Assembly: GCA_039796575.1 (NCBI GenBank)
Contig: JBDKJP010000068.1
Span: forward strand, 1 to 63,747
Length of the DNA stretch: 63,747 nt
From: UBA668 sp039796575
GTDB taxonomy: Bacteria; Actinomycetota; Acidimicrobiia; Acidimicrobiales; Ilumatobacteraceae
Reading direction: 5' to 3'
In this document: piece by piece, positions 32,118 to 41,336 of the stretch
Layout: the number at the start of each line of letters is the position of its first letter
How positions within the stretch are numbered: the first letter of the stretch is position 1
The notes under the pieces: model-generated
Told to the model about the DNA's origin: nothing
The model's input: the letters and a program-made list of their open reading frames with translations, nothing else
Databases searched by the model: none
Made by a program: the position numbers and the translations under genes

Positions 32118-33207
32118 GCGGGGTCGGTGGCATCGCGGGCACCTTCAGGGGGATGCGATCGGCGAGCCCGCTCGCACGCAGTCGACGCACCAGGTCGATG
32201 ACCAGCACCGCCACGGGGACCGCGAGGATGAGACCGACCATCCCGCCGATGATGCCACCCGCGGTGGTGGCGAGCAGCACCACGAGCGGATGGATGCTGA
32301 GCCGCGTGCTCATCACCTTCGGCTCGAGCACGTTCTCGAGCAGCAGGTTGCACGTCAGCACGATGACCAGCATCACCACCGCCGAACCGAGCCCGCCGGC
32401 GGCGAGCGCGATGACCGTGGCGAGACCACCACCGATGAACGCACCCAGGTAGGGCACGTAGCCACCGAGGAAGTTGACCACCGCGATGGTGCCGATGAGC
32501 GGCAGGCCCATGAGGAGGCTGACCACCGCGATGACCAGCGCCACCGCGAACGAGAGCACGGTGCGGCCGGCCCAGTAGCTCCGCACGGCACGCATGCCGG
32601 TGCCCAGGAAGTCGGACACCTCGGCCCGCGCCTGCGCAGGGAACTGGTCGACCAGCCACCGCTTGATGATGGGGCCGTCCTTGAGGACGTAGTAGCCGAT
32701 GAGCACGGCGAGCACGATGCCGGCCACGAAGCCGGTGAGCGTGCTGATGCCACCCACGAAGAGGGTGACGATGCCGCGCCCGATGAACGCGGCGGCGGCC
32801 TTCACGGCGTCGGCGATTCGTTCGATCGCGGCCTGGTCGAGCCCGATGGGCTCGCCGTCGTTGCCGATCTCACCGATGGCGATGTCGACCTGTCGGGCGA
32901 GCGAGTCGGCCTGGCGCACGATGTTGCGCACGACGAGCACGGCCACCGCACCGACACCGGCGAGCGAGCCGAACACCACCACGGCGGCGGCCGCGGCGGG
33001 CTTCATCCACCGTTGCAGACGGACCGCCAACGGGTACAGCGCCGCGCCGACCATCACCGCGAACACCAGCGGGAGGACGAGCTCGGAGATCGCTGCCATC
33101 GCCGTCACGGCGATGGCGAGCACCAGGACCACACCGATGATGGTCCACGCCGTGATGCCGACGCGTCGGACCGTTCGGTCGGTCGACGAGAGCGCGTCGT
33201 CGGGCAT
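32104..33207 (-). CDS. AI-2E-family (PerM-like) transporter
   Basis: 367 residues with the family pattern: two N-terminal helices, a cytoplasmic/periplasmic middle (about 100-160) and a run of C-terminal helices with LVIAVVSLLMGLPLIGTIAV and NFLGGYVPYLGAFIGG, the most conserved stretch. Members include AI-2 exporters and Na+/H+ antiporters, so transport of a small molecule is all that can be said. ATG 33207 has no clear ribosome site. It shares 14 nt with the TauE gene. Confidence 0.85.
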   Translation of the reverse strand: MPDDALSSTDRTVRRVGITAWTIIGVVLVLAIAVTAMAAISELVLPLVFAVMVGAALYPLAVRLQRWMKPAAAAAVVVFGSLAGVGAVAVLVVRNIVRQADSLARQVDIAIGEIGNDGEPIGLDQAAIERIADAVKAAAAFIGRGIVTLFVGGISTLTGFVAGIVLAVLIGYYVLKDGPIIKRWLVDQFPAQARAEVSDFLGTGMRAVRSYWAGRTVLSFAVALVIAVVSLLMGLPLIGTIAVVNFLGGYVPYLGAFIGGGLATVIALAAGGLGSAVVMLVIVLTCNLLLENVLEPKVMSTRLSIHPLVVLLATTAGGIIGGMVGLILAVPVAVLVIDLVRRLRASGLADRIPLKVPAMPPTPHVDR

Positions 33208-33235
33208 TCGAGGTGCTCGGGGCGAAGGACACCGA

Positions 33236-33265
33236 GGCCCGGTGCAGCGGGTGCTGCACCGGGCC
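33236..33265 (-). terminator. Terminator of the SHOCT-protein gene
   Basis: GGCCCGGTGCAGC-GGGT-GCTGCACCGGGCC, perfect 13-bp stem with a 4-nt loop, starting 8 nt past the stop at 33274. No U-tract. Confidence 0.75.
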
Positions 33266-33273
33266 GAAGGTGA

Positions 33274-33663
33274 TCAGGCCAGGAGCTTCGCCTTCATCGC
33301 GGCGAACTCGGCGTCGGTGAGCTTGCCGGCGTCGTGCAGCTCGGACAGCTTCGCGAGCTCCGAGGCGGCGCCACCGGTGCCGGCGGCCTGCTGCACGTAC
33401 TGCTGGAACGCGGCTTCCTGCTGCTTCATCGCGGCGACCGAACGCTCGTTCATGCTCTTGCCACGGACGATGAGGTACAGGAACACGCCGAGGAACGGGA
33501 GGATGATGATGAACAGGGTCCACATCACCTTCGCGCCACCACCGAGCTCGGGGTCGCGGAACAGATCGCCGAACACCTGGAACACCAGCATGATCCACAT
33601 GAAGAACAGGAAGAACCAGAAGATCGACCAGAGCACCTGACCGACTGCGAACGTTGCGAGCAT
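33274..33663 (-). CDS. Small membrane protein with PLDc_N-like and SHOCT domains
   Basis: 129 residues. Two membrane helices (about 5-28 and 45-65, WTLFIIILPFLGVFLYLIV) form a PLDc_N-like region. After a linker the C-terminus LAKLSELHDAGKLTDAEFAA followed by MKAKLL is a SHOCT motif, a short oligomerisation helix pair. A strong ribosome site GGAGGAGAAAAG fixes ATG 33663. Function unknown; SHOCT proteins are often envelope-stress-associated, which is only suggestive. It is monocistronic with its own terminator. Confidence 0.82.
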   Translation of the reverse strand: MLATFAVGQVLWSIFWFFLFFMWIMLVFQVFGDLFRDPELGGGAKVMWTLFIIILPFLGVFLYLIVRGKSMNERSVAAMKQQEAAFQQYVQQAAGTGGAASELAKLSELHDAGKLTDAEFAAMKAKLLA

Positions 33664-33793
33664 CTTTTCTCCTCCATGGAACGGGGCGCACCACTGCGGC
33701 GGCCCCAGCTGGAAGCTACGGATCGCGGGCGGTGCTGTGATCACCCCCTTCGGGTGATCCTGTACAGCCTGCCACGATCTACCGTCACGGGCG

Positions 33794-35473
33794 ATGACCC
33801 TTCGAATCCCGAGGAGCCTGCGGGCCGACCGGCGCGACCTGCGCAGCGACGCGGTGGCCGGTCTCCCCGGTGCCATCAGCAGCGTGCCCGATGGCATGGC
33901 GGCCGCCATCCTGGCCGGGGTCTCTCCCGTGCAGGGCCTGTACGCGAGCTTCGCCGGTCCCACCGTCGGCGGTGTGTTCGCCAGCACGAAGTTGATGGTG
34001 ATCACCACCACCAGCGCCGCGGCGCTGGCCGCGGGCTCGGCGCTCGAGGGCCTCGACGGCGACGCGCGCAACCGGTCCATCAGCCTGCTCACGCTGCTGG
34101 CGGGCGCGCTCATGGTGGCGGCGGGCATCGCCAAGCTCGGCCGGTACACCCGCTTCGTCACCCAGTCGGTGATGATCGGCTTCCTCACGGGCGTGGCCGC
34201 GAACATCTTCTTCGGGCAGCTGCAGGACCTCACCGGGTACAGCCCCTCGAGCGGTCTCGCGGTGCAGCGTGCCATCGAGGTGCTGCTGCACCCGGGCGAC
34301 TGGCACGGGCCCACGCTGGTGATCGGCCTCTCGGCCATCGCGCTGCTCGTGCTGCTCGATCGCACGCCGCTGTCGTCGTTCTCGGCGGTCATCGCACTGC
34401 TCATCCCGACGGTGGCCACGCTGCTGTTCTCCATCGACGGCATCGCCACGGTCGACGACGTCGGCGAGATCCCGGGCGGTCTGCCGCTGCCCGCCCTCCC
34501 CCGGCTCGGCGACCTGTCGGCGTCGGTCATCCTCGGCGCCGTGTCGGTCGCGGCCATCGTGCTCGTGCAGGGGGCCGGCGTCAGTGAGGCCGCACCGAAC
34601 CGCGACGGCTCGCCGAGCAGCCCGAACGGCAACTTCGTCGCGCAGGGGGCCGGCAACGTGGCGGCCGGCCTGTGGAAGGGCATGCCCGTCGGCGGTTCCG
34701 TCGGTCAGACCGCGCTCAACGTCGCGGTCGGCGGCCGCACGCGCTGGGCGGCCATCTTCAGCGGCCTGTGGATGCTCATCATCCTCGTCGTGTTCGCGAA
34801 GCCGGTCGGCTATGTCGCGGTGCCCACGCTGGCGGCGGTGCTCATCGTGGCCGCAGTGAGCTCGCTGCGCATCGCCGAGGCCGTCGCGGTGTGGCAGACC
34901 GGCATCAACCCGAAGATCGCGATGGTGTCCACGTTCGTCGCCACGCTCACCCTCCCGGTGGCCGCGGCGGTGGGCATCGGCGTCGTGCTGTCGCTGCTGC
35001 TGCAACTGAACCGCGAAGCGCTCGACCTCACGGTGAAGGAGGTCTACTTCGACACCGACGGCCGCCCGGCCGAACGGCCAGCACCGGCAACGCTGGCGTC
35101 CAACCAGGTGACGGTGCTGTCGATCTACGGCAGCCTCTACTACGCCGGCGCACGCACGCTGCAGGTGCGGCTGCCCGACCCCACCGGCTGCGAGCGTCCG
35201 GCGGTGGTGCTCCGCCTGCGTGGCCGCACGTCGCTCGGCGCCACCGCGTACGCGGTGCTGCAGCAGTACGCCGCGAAGCTCGCCGAGGTGAACGGCACAC
35301 TCACCCTCACCGGTGTCAGCAGCGGTGTCGTGGCAGAGTTGCACCGCACCGGCCGGTTCGATCTGCAGGGCCCGGTGCAACTCGTGCCCGCCACCGACCG
35401 TCTCTTCGAGTCGACCGAGAAGGGCTACCGCGCCGCCGAGGCGTGGTTGATGACAGGAGGCGACCCGACGTGA
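33794..35473 (+). CDS. SulP-family inorganic anion transporter with STAS domain
   Basis: 559 residues. About ten to twelve membrane helices begin with AVAGLPGAISSVPDGMAAAI and GLYASFAGPTVGGVFAST, typical of the SulP family (sulfate, bicarbonate or other anions coupled to Na+ or H+). The C-terminal cytoplasmic part from about residue 435 is a STAS domain (VTVLSIYGSLYYAGARTLQV). First gene of a four-gene operon in which each start overlaps the previous stop. A TACCGT box lies 8 nt before ATG 33794, so the leader is very short. Transported ion unknown. Confidence 0.87.
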   Translation: MTLRIPRSLRADRRDLRSDAVAGLPGAISSVPDGMAAAILAGVSPVQGLYASFAGPTVGGVFASTKLMVITTTSAAALAAGSALEGLDGDARNRSISLLTLLAGALMVAAGIAKLGRYTRFVTQSVMIGFLTGVAANIFFGQLQDLTGYSPSSGLAVQRAIEVLLHPGDWHGPTLVIGLSAIALLVLLDRTPLSSFSAVIALLIPTVATLLFSIDGIATVDDVGEIPGGLPLPALPRLGDLSASVILGAVSVAAIVLVQGAGVSEAAPNRDGSPSSPNGNFVAQGAGNVAAGLWKGMPVGGSVGQTALNVAVGGRTRWAAIFSGLWMLIILVVFAKPVGYVAVPTLAAVLIVAAVSSLRIAEAVAVWQTGINPKIAMVSTFVATLTLPVAAAVGIGVVLSLLLQLNREALDLTVKEVYFDTDGRPAERPAPATLASNQVTVLSIYGSLYYAGARTLQVRLPDPTGCERPAVVLRLRGRTSLGATAYAVLQQYAAKLAEVNGTLTLTGVSSGVVAELHRTGRFDLQGPVQLVPATDRLFESTEKGYRAAEAWLMTGGDPT

Positions 35474-36147
35474 TCTGGACTGCGTTCGGCAGCACGCTGC
35501 CGCAGGCCGTGGGCATCGCGGTGAGCCCCATCCCCATCGTGCTCGTCATCCTGATGCTCGTCTCCGTGAAGGCCCGCGCCAACGGCCCGGCGTTCCTCGT
35601 GGGATGGGCCCTCGGCGTCGCGGTGGTCTCGGGGGCGGCCTACCTGCTGGCCGACGGCATCGACGCGGCCACCGACAGCGGCGCATCCGACAGCATCGAC
35701 ATCAGCCAGTTGCTGTTCGGGCTGCTGTTCTTCGCGCTCGCCGCGAAGCAGTGGCGCGGGCGCCCACGACCGGGCGAGGAGCCGCCGACGCCGAAGCTGT
35801 TCTCGGCGGTCGACGGGATGGGCGCCGCGAAGGCGTTCGGCCTGGCGTTCGTGGCGTGCGTGGCGAACCCGAAGAACCTGCCGCTCGCGGCCACCGCCGG
35901 CGCGGGCATCGCGCAGGCCGGTGCCACGGGCGGCGACGCGGCCGGTGCGTTGCTGCTGTTCGTCCTCGTCGCGTCGGCATCGGTGGCGGCACCGGTGGTG
36001 GTGTACTTCGCGCTCGGTGACCGTGCGCCCGCCGTGCTCGCCGAGTGGAAGACGTGGCTGATGGCCAACAACGCCACGGTCATGATGGTGCTGTTCGTCG
36101 TGCTGGGAGCGAAGCTCGTCGGCACCGGTCTGGGGGTGTTGGGATGA
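35470..36147 (+). CDS. GAP-family (LysE-like) membrane protein
   Basis: 225 residues from GTG 35470, overlapping the SulP stop as GTGA. Six membrane helices; LPQAVGIAVSPIPIVLVILM at the N-terminus and VACVANPKNLPLAATAGAGI in the middle are signatures of the GAP/Sap-like branch of the LysE superfamily, which in mycobacteria is linked to export of lipids. The present substrate is unknown. Translational coupling to a SulP transporter and downstream HAD and antiporter genes suggests a shared membrane function. Confidence 0.8.
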   Translation: MIWTAFGSTLPQAVGIAVSPIPIVLVILMLVSVKARANGPAFLVGWALGVAVVSGAAYLLADGIDAATDSGASDSIDISQLLFGLLFFALAAKQWRGRPRPGEEPPTPKLFSAVDGMGAAKAFGLAFVACVANPKNLPLAATAGAGIAQAGATGGDAAGALLLFVLVASASVAAPVVVYFALGDRAPAVLAEWKTWLMANNATVMMVLFVVLGAKLVGTGLGVLG

Positions 36148-37079
36148 GCGAGTCGGTGGAAGCGGCCATCCGGGCGGCGCTGCCGTCGTGGCGGCCGGGT
36201 GCTGCGCTCGACGAGATCGTGGCGTTCGTCGGCGCCGTCGACGCGATCGCCCCGGCCGACCGCGTGGCGGTGTTCGACAACGACGGCACGCTGTGGTGCG
36301 AGAAGCCGTCGTACCCGCAGCTCGCGTACTTCGTGCACGAGCTCGGTGCCGCCGTGAAGGCTGACCCGTCGCTCGCCGAACGGCCCGAGTTCGCGGCGCT
36401 CATCGCCCGTGACAACGCGGCCATCGCCGAGCTCGGGTTGCTGCGCATCGGTGGTGCGCTGCTCGACCTGGCCGCAGGGCTCTCGCCCGAGGAGTTCGCC
36501 GCACGAGCCGCCCGGTTCGTGCTCGAGGCGCCGCACCCGACGCTCGGCCGCACGTTCGGCCGCGCCGTCTACCAGCCGATGCTCGAGCTCATCGCGCTGC
36601 TCCGGTCGCACGGCTTCGCCGTGTTCATCGTCACCGGCAGCGGCACCGAGTTCGTGCGCGCCGTGAGCCACGCGCTCTACGGCGTCCCGCCGGAAGGTGT
36701 GGTCGGCAGCCTCATCCAGTACGAGTACCTCACGGTCGACGGCGCCCCGACGTTGCGGCGCCTCACCACTCTGGCCGGCGAGGCCAACGAAGGCCCGGCG
36801 AAGGTGCTGCACATCCAGCAGGCGCTCGGCCGGCGCCCCGTGTTCGCAGCGGGCAACTCCGCCGGCGACCGCGAGATGATCGAGTGGGCCCGCGCCACGC
36901 CGGGCCCGTCGCTCGGGTTGCTCGTCGACCACGACGACGCCGAGCGCGAGTTCGCGTACACCAGCGAGGCCGGCACGTTCGAGAGCCACGAGGACATCGT
37001 CGACGTGGGCCGCGCACAGGGGTGGACGGTCGTCAGCATGCGCGACGACTGGGCCACCGTGTTCCCCGAGGAGGGTTGA
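36144..37079 (+). CDS. HAD-superfamily hydrolase (phosphatase-like)
   Basis: 311 residues. The catalytic motif I reads FDNDGTLW (nucleophile Asp and general acid Asp), motif II FIVTGSGTEF, and motif IV GNSAGDREM. The insertion between I and II is helical, a C1-type cap like phosphoserine phosphatases. It probably dephosphorylates a small cytoplasmic metabolite. It overlaps the GAP gene by ATGA and the CPA1 gene by TGATG. No signal peptide is present. The substrate is unknown. Confidence 0.83.
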   Translation: MSESVEAAIRAALPSWRPGAALDEIVAFVGAVDAIAPADRVAVFDNDGTLWCEKPSYPQLAYFVHELGAAVKADPSLAERPEFAALIARDNAAIAELGLLRIGGALLDLAAGLSPEEFAARAARFVLEAPHPTLGRTFGRAVYQPMLELIALLRSHGFAVFIVTGSGTEFVRAVSHALYGVPPEGVVGSLIQYEYLTVDGAPTLRRLTTLAGEANEGPAKVLHIQQALGRRPVFAAGNSAGDREMIEWARATPGPSLGLLVDHDDAEREFAYTSEAGTFESHEDIVDVGRAQGWTVVSMRDDWATVFPEEG

Positions 37080-38302
37080 TGGAGCACGGGTTGAGCATGG
37101 CCGTCGTGGTGTCGGTCACCGTCACCCTGTTGGCCTGGACCCTGGTCTCGCAACGGCTCAGCCGCTGGAACATCACCGCCCCGATGTGGTTCGTCGCGGC
37201 CGGGTTCCTGCTGGCCGAGGGGTGGTCGATCGTGCACATCGGCCTCGGCAGCGGTGGGCTCCGCGAGCTCGCCGAGGTCACCCTGGCCGTCGTGCTGTTC
37301 GGCGACGCTGCTCGCGTCAGCGTGGCGGCGTTGCGCCGCGACCCCGGGCTGCCGGGTCGGTTGCTGCTCGTCGGGCTGCCGCTCACCATGGTGCTCGGCA
37401 CGGTCGCCGCGAAGGCGCTCATGCCGTCGTTGTCGTGGTGGGTGTGCGCCGTCATCGGCGCGTCGGTGGCCCCCACCGACGCCGCACTCGGTGCGGCCAT
37501 CATGGACGACGAGCGCGTGCCGGCGCGGATCCGGCGCGTGCTCAACGTCGAGAGCGGGCTGAACGACGGCATCGTCACCCCGTTCGTGAAGTTCTTTCTC
37601 GTCGCTGCGGTGGTCGGCACCGAACTGGAGACCGAGAACGAGTTCCGCGCCGTGCGCGAGATGGGCATCGGCGTGGTGATCGGCGTCGCCATCGGCCTCG
37701 GCGGTGCGCTGCTGCTGCACCGGGCACGCACCGCCGACTGGAGCAGCCCCGCCTACCGCGCCGCCGCCGTGGCCGGCCTGTCGCTGATGTCGTACGCCGC
37801 GGCACTCGAGCTCAGCGGCAACGGGTTCGTGGCTGCGTTCGTGGGCGGCCTGGCCTACGGTGCCGGCACCCGCCGTGCCGGACGCGCCGCCGGCGAGTCG
37901 GAGATCGAGCACTCGCTGGAGTTCACCCACCAGTCGGCCGAACTGCTGTCGCTGATCGTGTGGTTCCTGTTCGGCGCACTCATGGTGCCCGTGCTGAGCG
38001 ACCTCGTGTGGCAGGACGTCGCGTTCGCCGTGCTGGCCCTCACCGTGGTGCGCATGGTGCCCGTGGCGCTGGTGCTCGCCGGCACCGGCCTCGACCGCGC
38101 CACGGTGGCGGTGGTCGGCTGGTTCGGGCCTCGCGGCCTGGCGTCGGTGGTGTTCGCACTGCTGGCGGTCGACGGCCTGACCCCCGACGACGGGAGCCAG
38201 GCCGTTCGCGTGATCACGGCCACCGTGCTGCTCAGCGTGGTGCTGCACGGTGTGTCGGCCGCACCGGTGAGCGCCCGATTCGGGGCGTCACACCACGAGT
38301 GA
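37079..38302 (+). CDS. CPA1-type sodium/proton antiporter
   Basis: 407 residues, about twelve membrane helices. ASVAPTDAALGAAIMDDERV (the paired-residue ion site), LNVESGLNDGIVTPFVKFF and VVGWFGPRGLASVVFALLAV match monovalent cation:proton antiporters of the CPA1/NhaP kind. It exchanges Na+ or K+ for H+ across the membrane. No C-terminal TrkA domain is present, so it is a short form. The last gene of the SulP operon; its stop lies in the stem of the terminator at 38281. Confidence 0.87.
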   Translation: MEHGLSMAVVVSVTVTLLAWTLVSQRLSRWNITAPMWFVAAGFLLAEGWSIVHIGLGSGGLRELAEVTLAVVLFGDAARVSVAALRRDPGLPGRLLLVGLPLTMVLGTVAAKALMPSLSWWVCAVIGASVAPTDAALGAAIMDDERVPARIRRVLNVESGLNDGIVTPFVKFFLVAAVVGTELETENEFRAVREMGIGVVIGVAIGLGGALLLHRARTADWSSPAYRAAAVAGLSLMSYAAALELSGNGFVAAFVGGLAYGAGTRRAGRAAGESEIEHSLEFTHQSAELLSLIVWFLFGALMVPVLSDLVWQDVAFAVLALTVVRMVPVALVLAGTGLDRATVAVVGWFGPRGLASVVFALLAVDGLTPDDGSQAVRVITATVLLSVVLHGVSAAPVSARFGASHHE

Positions 38303-38309
38303 CGCCCCG
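38281..38309. terminator. Terminator hairpin overlapping the antiporter stop codon
   Basis: CGGGGCGTCAC and GTGACGCCCCG, 11-bp perfect arms with a 7-nt loop. The TGA stop (38300-38302) lies in the right arm. It faces the convergent sulfatase gene. Confidence 0.75.
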
Positions 38310-38321
38310 TTCGGGAACCGG

Positions 38322-39815
38322 TCAGTGCGAGGCGCCGTCGGTGCCCGCCTGCAGCTGCGCCAGCACCGAGTCGAGGTTGAACGACGCCGGCTTCTGCCGC
38401 GGCGGGAACGCCAGGAAGTTCTGGATCATGCCCGCCACCACGCCCTGCATCTTGTACAGCACCCAGAGATGGTCGATCATCCAGTCGTAGTAGCTGTTGG
38501 AGTTGTCATCAGCGCGTTCGAACGGATCGGTGCGCAGGTTGAAGATCTTCGGCGCACGCAGCTTCACGAACGGCTCGATCCACGCCTGCAGACGCGTAGC
38601 CCGCTGCTCCATCAGCACGCACTTGTAGTCACCGAGGCGGATGGCCATGATGTCGCCGTCGTCGCTGATGTAGAAGAAGAACTCGCGCGGGCTGTTGGCG
38701 ACCTCGCCGGTGAGGTACGGCAGCATGTTGTAGCCGTCGATGTTCACGTTGAAGTGCTTGTCACCCGCCTGGTGCCCGGCGCGCAGCTTCTCCACGATGT
38801 CGGGCTCACCCGCGGCCGCCAGCAGCGTGGGCAGCACGTCCTGGTGACAGACGATGTCGTTGAGCACCGAACCGGCAGCGATGTGACCGGGCCAGCGGAA
38901 GAACGCGGGCACGCGCCAGCCGCCCTCCCAGTTGGTGTTCTTCTCCGAACGGAACGGCGTGATGCCGGCGTCGGGCCAGCTGTTGTAGTGCACGCCGTTG
39001 TCGGTGGAGTACATCACGATGGTGTTGTCGGCGATGCCGAGCTCGTCGAGCTTGTCGAGCATCACACCGACCTGTTCGTCGTGCGCCACCATCACGTCGT
39101 TGTACTCACCGTGGCCGTTGCTCTTGCCGAGGTGCTTCTCGGCGGGATGCGTGCGGAAGTGCATTGCCGTCGTGTTCCACCAAAGGAAGAACGGCTCCTC
39201 CGCCGTGACCGCGGCCTCCATGAACCGGATGGCGTGCGCGGTGACCTCCTCGTCGATGGTCTCCATGCGCTTCTTGGTCAGCGGGCCGGTGTCGACGATG
39301 GTCTGCCCGCCGTTGCCGTCGCCGTGGCAGTGCAGCACGCCACGCGGACCGAACGCTGCCTTGAAGGCCGGGTCCTGCGGGTAGTCGGGGTGCTCGGGCT
39401 CCTCCTCCGCGTTGAGGTGGTAGAGGTTGCCGAAGAACTCGTCGAACCCGTGCATGGTGGGCAGGAACTCGTCCTTGTCACCGAGGTGGTTCTTGCCGAA
39501 CTGGCCGGTGCGGTAGCCGAGCGGCTTGAGCAGCTCGGCGATGGTGGGGTCTTCCTTCTGCAGGCCGAGGTTCGCACCGGGCATGCCCACCTTGGTGAGG
39601 CCCGTGCGCAACGGGTTCTGCCCGGTGATGAACGCTGCCCGACCGGCGGTGCAGCTCTGCTGCGCGTAGTAGTCGGTGAACGCGACACCCTCGTTGGCCA
39701 CCCGGTCGATGTTCGGGGTGCGGTACCCCATCTGGCCACGGCTGTTGTAGCTGATGTTCCACCAACCGATGTCGTCGCCCCACAGGATGAGGATGTTCGG
39801 TTTCGACGTGGCCAT
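38322..39815 (-). CDS. Type I sulfatase (arylsulfatase-like)
   Basis: 497 residues. NILILWGDDIGWWNISYNS supplies metal ligands; QQSCTAGRAAFITGQNPLRT is the sulfatase signature, with Cys in CxAxR to be converted to formylglycine. It hydrolyses sulfate esters. No signal peptide is seen after the start MATSKPNILI, so it acts in the cytoplasm unless exported otherwise. GGAGGAACCAC before ATG 39815 fixes the start. The divergent neighbour is a radical-SAM sulfatase maturase, so the Cys is probably modified by that enzyme. Confidence 0.9.
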   Translation of the reverse strand: MATSKPNILILWGDDIGWWNISYNSRGQMGYRTPNIDRVANEGVAFTDYYAQQSCTAGRAAFITGQNPLRTGLTKVGMPGANLGLQKEDPTIAELLKPLGYRTGQFGKNHLGDKDEFLPTMHGFDEFFGNLYHLNAEEEPEHPDYPQDPAFKAAFGPRGVLHCHGDGNGGQTIVDTGPLTKKRMETIDEEVTAHAIRFMEAAVTAEEPFFLWWNTTAMHFRTHPAEKHLGKSNGHGEYNDVMVAHDEQVGVMLDKLDELGIADNTIVMYSTDNGVHYNSWPDAGITPFRSEKNTNWEGGWRVPAFFRWPGHIAAGSVLNDIVCHQDVLPTLLAAAGEPDIVEKLRAGHQAGDKHFNVNIDGYNMLPYLTGEVANSPREFFFYISDDGDIMAIRLGDYKCVLMEQRATRLQAWIEPFVKLRAPKIFNLRTDPFERADDNSNSYYDWMIDHLWVLYKMQGVVAGMIQNFLAFPPRQKPASFNLDSVLAQLQAGTDGASH

Positions 39816-39938
39816 GTGGTTCCTCCGGGCTGAACTACTGCCGCTGGTGCGCGGCACTCCTGATCCTGGCATGTTCCCTGAAACGGGCGGGCGGGGCATC
39901 ATCCCGGCGGGGTGAACCGACACTACGATCCGAGCACC

Positions 39939-41336
39939 ATGAGCGACGCCGACACCTCCTCCCCCACCCTGTCGGCCTGGCCGGAGAGCGCGCCGCCGGG
40001 GTTCCACCTGCTCGCCAAGCCCAGCGGCAGCACCTGCAACATCGACTGCACGTACTGCTTCTTCCTGTCGAAGGAGGCGCTGTATCCCAACGACAAGAGC
40101 CGCATGACGGCCGCGACGCTCGAGAACTACATCCGCCAGCTGCTCGAGTCACACCGCTCGCCGCACGTCACGGTGGCGTGGCAGGGCGGCGAGCCGACGC
40201 TGATGCGCGTCGAGTTCTTCCGCCTCGCGATGGAGCTCGTCGAGCGGTACCGCCGGCCCGACCAGACCGTGGAGCACACGTTCCAGACCAACGGCATCCT
40301 GCTCGACGACGAGTGGTGCGAGTTCTTCCGCGAGCACGGCGTGCTGGTCGGGCTCAGTGTCGACGGGCCCCGAGAGATCCACGACTCGTACCGGCTCGAC
40401 CGCCAGGGCCGTGGCACGTTCGACCGGGTGATGAACGGTTGGCGCATGCTGCGCAAGCACGGCGTGGAGTTCAACGTGCTCTGCACCGTCAACGCCGCGA
40501 ACGAACGGCACGGTCGGCACGTGTACCGGTTCTTCCGCGACGAGCTCGGTGCGAAGTGGGTGCAGTTCATCCCCATCGTGGAACGCGCCAGCGAGGCGAC
40601 GCTCGCCATCGCGAACCAGGGCTGGAGCGTGCGCGAGGACGGCCGCAAGCGGCTGCTGTACACGCAGACGGGCAACCTCGTCACCGACCGCTCGGTGGGT
40701 GGCGAGCAGTACGGCACGTTCCTCGTCGACGTGTTCGAGGAGTGGGTGCGGCACGACGTCGGCACGGTGTTCGTGCAGATCTTCGACGTCACGCTCGAGG
40801 CGTTCTTCGGGCGGCACCTGCTGTGCATCCACGCCCCGACGTGCGGCTACGGCCCGGCGCTCGAGCACAACGGCGACCTGTACAGCTGCGACCACTTCGT
40901 CGAGCCCGACTACCTGCTCGGCAACATCAACGAGACCCACATGGTGGAGCTCATCGCGAAGCCCGAGCAGCGCACGTTCGGCCAGAACAAGCGCGACCTC
41001 CTCACCGCGCAGTGCCGCGACTGCAAGGTGCGCCACCTGTGCAACGGCGGCTGCCCGAAGGACCGGTTCGGCCGTTCACGCGACGGCGAGGAAGGGCACA
41101 ACCACCTGTGCGCCGGGCTCGAGAAGTTCTTCATGCACAGCGGACCACGGTTCTCGGTGATGGCCCAGATGCTGCAGCGTGGGGAGGCGCCGGCCGACGT
41201 GATGGCGGTCGTGCGGGCCGAGGACGAGCGCCACGGCCCCTACCGACCGTGCCCGTGCGGGAGCGGGGAGAAGTTCCGCTTCTGCCACGGCCCGAAGGCC
41301 GCCCCGTCACCCTTCTCGGGTGTCGAGCGCGCCTGA
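39939..41336 (+). CDS. Anaerobic sulfatase-maturating radical SAM enzyme with SEC-C tail
   Basis: 465 residues. CNIDCTYC binds the radical-SAM 4Fe-4S cluster; the SPASM part shows CGYGPALEHNGDLYSCDHFV and CRDCKVRHLCNGGCPKDRF for two auxiliary clusters, the anSME pattern. It converts the sulfatase cysteine to formylglycine without O2. The C-terminus PCPCGSGEKFRFCHG is an added SEC-C zinc motif, not part of the classical enzyme. ATG 39939 is used; an in-frame start 27 nt earlier is possible. It is divergent from its presumed substrate gene. Confidence 0.9.
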   Translation: MSDADTSSPTLSAWPESAPPGFHLLAKPSGSTCNIDCTYCFFLSKEALYPNDKSRMTAATLENYIRQLLESHRSPHVTVAWQGGEPTLMRVEFFRLAMELVERYRRPDQTVEHTFQTNGILLDDEWCEFFREHGVLVGLSVDGPREIHDSYRLDRQGRGTFDRVMNGWRMLRKHGVEFNVLCTVNAANERHGRHVYRFFRDELGAKWVQFIPIVERASEATLAIANQGWSVREDGRKRLLYTQTGNLVTDRSVGGEQYGTFLVDVFEEWVRHDVGTVFVQIFDVTLEAFFGRHLLCIHAPTCGYGPALEHNGDLYSCDHFVEPDYLLGNINETHMVELIAKPEQRTFGQNKRDLLTAQCRDCKVRHLCNGGCPKDRFGRSRDGEEGHNHLCAGLEKFFMHSGPRFSVMAQMLQRGEAPADVMAVVRAEDERHGPYRPCPCGSGEKFRFCHGPKAAPSPFSGVERA

